Assembly: GCF_018613805.1 (NCBI RefSeq)
Contig: NZ_JAGGPL010000003.1
Coordinates: forward strand, 186,001-250,000
Direction of reading: 5' to 3'
DNA: 64,000 bases
Source of the DNA: Arthrobacter sp. ISL-48
GTDB lineage: Bacteria > Actinomycetota > Actinomycetes > Actinomycetales > Micrococcaceae
Shown here: positions 62,657 through 64,000 of the stretch, piece by piece
How positions within the stretch are numbered: position 1 is the first letter of the stretch
How the letters are laid out: every line of letters begins with the position of its first letter
Translations under genes and position numbers: made by a program
The notes under the pieces: model-generated
Seen by the model: only the letters and a program-made list of their open reading frames with translations
What the model was told of the DNA's origin: nothing
Database searches by the model: none

Positions 62657-64000
62657 TCAGCCGCCCATTCCGGTAATGGCAAGGCTCCGGCTGATTCCGT
62701 CCAGCGGGTGCGGGACGTCCGCATTCTCCGGCCCGGGCTGCGGGAAGGGCAGGGTTTCGATGCGGCTCAGGTCCCAGGCCATGTTTGCGCTCAGGCTGAT
62801 TCCCCTGGGACCGGTCCGCCGCGTGGTGCCCCGGATCAACAGGAGCCGGGTTCCGAACAGCAGCAGTCCTGCCTGTTCCTGGGCCTCATGGAAGAAGACG
62901 GAGTCGACGCAGCCCGTGCCGTCGTCGATGCTGATAAAGACCACCCGCCGCCCGCCCCGCATGGGCGGGGTCTGGGTAGCGATGCGCACCCCGGCGACCA
63001 GGACCTCAGTTCCATTGCGCAGGCCCAGCAGTTTATCTGCAGTGGTGACCCCCAGCCTGTCCAGCAGGGGGCGGTGGCTGTCCATCAGGTGCCCGCTGAC
63101 GTCAATGGCCATCAGATCCAGTTCCGCCCTGACGTTTTCCACCAGGGTTGGCGCGGGAAGGCCCGGCTTGACGTTCCGCAGTTCCACGTCCCCCAGCGGC
63201 AATGCCAGCTGCCCCTCCATGACCTCGGGACCCTTCCTGGTGCTTCCCGTGGCCTGGAGCCTTTGCAGGTGCTGGACGAGATCCGCCCTATTGGCCGCAC
63301 CGCCCGACTCCCGGTGGAGGGAATCAAAGGCACCCAGCTGGGCCAGCCTCTTGATACTGGGCTTGCTCAGCCTGGATCGTGCCCGGAGATCCGCCAAAGA
63401 GTCATAGGGCTGGCCAGCGACAATCCGTTTCAGCTCGGCGGCGGACATCCCATAGATCCCGTTGAGGCTCAGCCTGATCCCCAGCTTGCCGCGGTCCTGC
63501 CCATCCGCAACCCGCTCCACCCGATATTCCGCCTGGCTGCGGTTGATGTCCAGGGGCAGGATGGGGATGCCCAACCTGCGGGCCTCGGCCACCAGGAGCC
63601 TCTTGGGATACATGCCGGGATCGTGCTCCCACAAGCCCGCCAGGAAAGCCTCGGGATGGTGCGCCTTGAGCCAGGCCGACTGGTAGGTGGGTACGGCGAA
63701 TGCCGCCCCGTGTGCCTTGCAGAAGCCAAAACTGGCGAAGGACTTCAGGGTCCCCCAGACCTTGTCCACCACGTCAGGCGCATAGCCTTTGGCCCGGGCT
63801 TCCTTGCGGAAGTACTCCTCTACTTGCGGCTCGAGAGCTTCATTGCCGAGAATGCGGCGGAATTCGTCCGCACGCGCCAGGCCGCAGCCTGTCATGACGT
63901 CGAAGGTCTTCAGGATCTGTTCATGGAAAACGGTGACCCCATGCGTTTCCTGCAGCACGGGTTTCAGGTCTGGGTGCGGATAGACCTCCGGCGCGAAACC
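62657..64000 (-). CDS. DNA polymerase III alpha subunit, DnaE2-like, 5' end cut by the window
   Basis: C-terminal ~447 residues of a replicative-type polymerase. The frame continues through base 64000; the GTG at 63958 is internal (the preceding residues read PHPDLKP). The palm/fingers segment GVTVFHEQILKTFDVMTGCGLA, the SFASFGFCKAHGAAFAVPTYQSAWLKAHHPEAFLAG block and an OB-fold near the end (VLVAGVRIATQTPP) match the DnaE2-like alpha subunits of actinobacteria. The N-terminal PHP and catalytic parts are outside the window. A partner ImuB/ImuA' would be expected upstream but is not visible. Confidence 0.85.
   Translation of the reverse strand, partial: GFAPEVYPHPDLKPVLQETHGVTVFHEQILKTFDVMTGCGLARADEFRRILGNEALEPQVEEYFRKEARAKGYAPDVVDKVWGTLKSFASFGFCKAHGAAFAVPTYQSAWLKAHHPEAFLAGLWEHDPGMYPKRLLVAEARRLGIPILPLDINRSQAEYRVERVADGQDRGKLGIRLSLNGIYGMSAAELKRIVAGQPYDSLADLRARSRLSKPSIKRLAQLGAFDSLHRESGGAANRADLVQHLQRLQATGSTRKGPEVMEGQLALPLGDVELRNVKPGLPAPTLVENVRAELDLMAIDVSGHLMDSHRPLLDRLGVTTADKLLGLRNGTEVLVAGVRIATQTPPMRGGRRVVFISIDDGTGCVDSVFFHEAQEQAGLLLFGTRLLLIRGTTRRTGPRGISLSANMAWDLSRIETLPFPQPGPENADVPHPLDGISRSLAITGMGG

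Overview
This is a chromosomal window of high-GC DNA from an actinobacterium. Protein sequences and gene order point to the family Micrococcaceae, most likely Arthrobacter or a close relative such as Pseudarthrobacter. The indicators are mycobacterial-type IHF beside gmk, a PriA with degenerate helicase motifs, an acVLRF1-family release factor, PIP-synthase-type PgsA, MurT/GatD, and the actinobacterial pyrR-to-metK and ruvC-to-relA blocks. No tRNA or rRNA gene, CRISPR array, insertion sequence, phage gene or attachment site was seen. The window is dense core genome, and no non-coding gap exceeds 300 bases (the longest are about 230-240 bases, upstream of rpsD and between hisS and the cyclophilin gene).

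Layout. (1) 1-2823, plus strand: a truncated aldo/keto reductase, an alpha/beta hydrolase and a GT4 glycosyltransferase. (2) 2837-17984, minus strand: pyrR-pyrB-pyrC-(membrane bPH gene)-carA-carB-pyrF make UMP in one tightly overlapping operon. It runs on, after an internal promoter, into mihF-gmk-rpoZ-coaBC-metK-priA (nucleoid architecture, GMP kinase, RNA polymerase omega, CoA, SAM, replication restart). (3) 18129-19463, plus strand: a PrsW-type intramembrane protease with a promoter placed for leaderless transcription. (4) 19574-31438, minus strand: rpsD, then two small membrane proteins, alaS, ruvX, mltG, aroE, aroC, aroK, aroB, a TPR protein, efp and nusB. (5) 31668-39196: rarA, acVLRF1, a GNAT acetyltransferase, aspS, an amino-acid permease and hisS. 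(6) 39436-42793, plus strand: membrane cyclophilin, a DUF349 protein with a coding minisatellite, and an orphan AbiEi-like protein whose 3' end overlaps the end of rsh on the opposite strand. (7) 42674-52623, minus strand: pdxT-yebC-ruvC-ruvA-ruvB, yajC-secD-secF, a strong terminator, then rsh. (8) 52714-58143: murT-gatD (plus), a CapA-like lipoprotein (minus) and an M3 oligopeptidase (plus). (9) 58241-64000, minus strand: a truncated DnaE2-type polymerase gene, thrS, a HIT protein, pgsA and pdxS.

The blocks serve core growth: pyrimidine and shikimate synthesis, translation (three class II tRNA synthetases plus alanyl-tRNA synthetase, EF-P, S4), protein export, Holliday-junction processing, stringent response, vitamin B6 and cell-wall/lipid synthesis. 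No clearly new multi-gene system is visible. The items most worth a second look are a perfect consensus DnaA box in the loop of a 16-bp hairpin (42030-42073), the orphan AbiEi-like gene with its antisense overlap of rsh, the predicted leaderless promoters of prsW and murT, a MurT without the cysteine zinc ribbon, a 23-bp palindrome between aspS and the permease, and several departures from the usual actinobacterial gene order (apt, aroQ/pepQ and patA/pimA are not where the usual order puts them).
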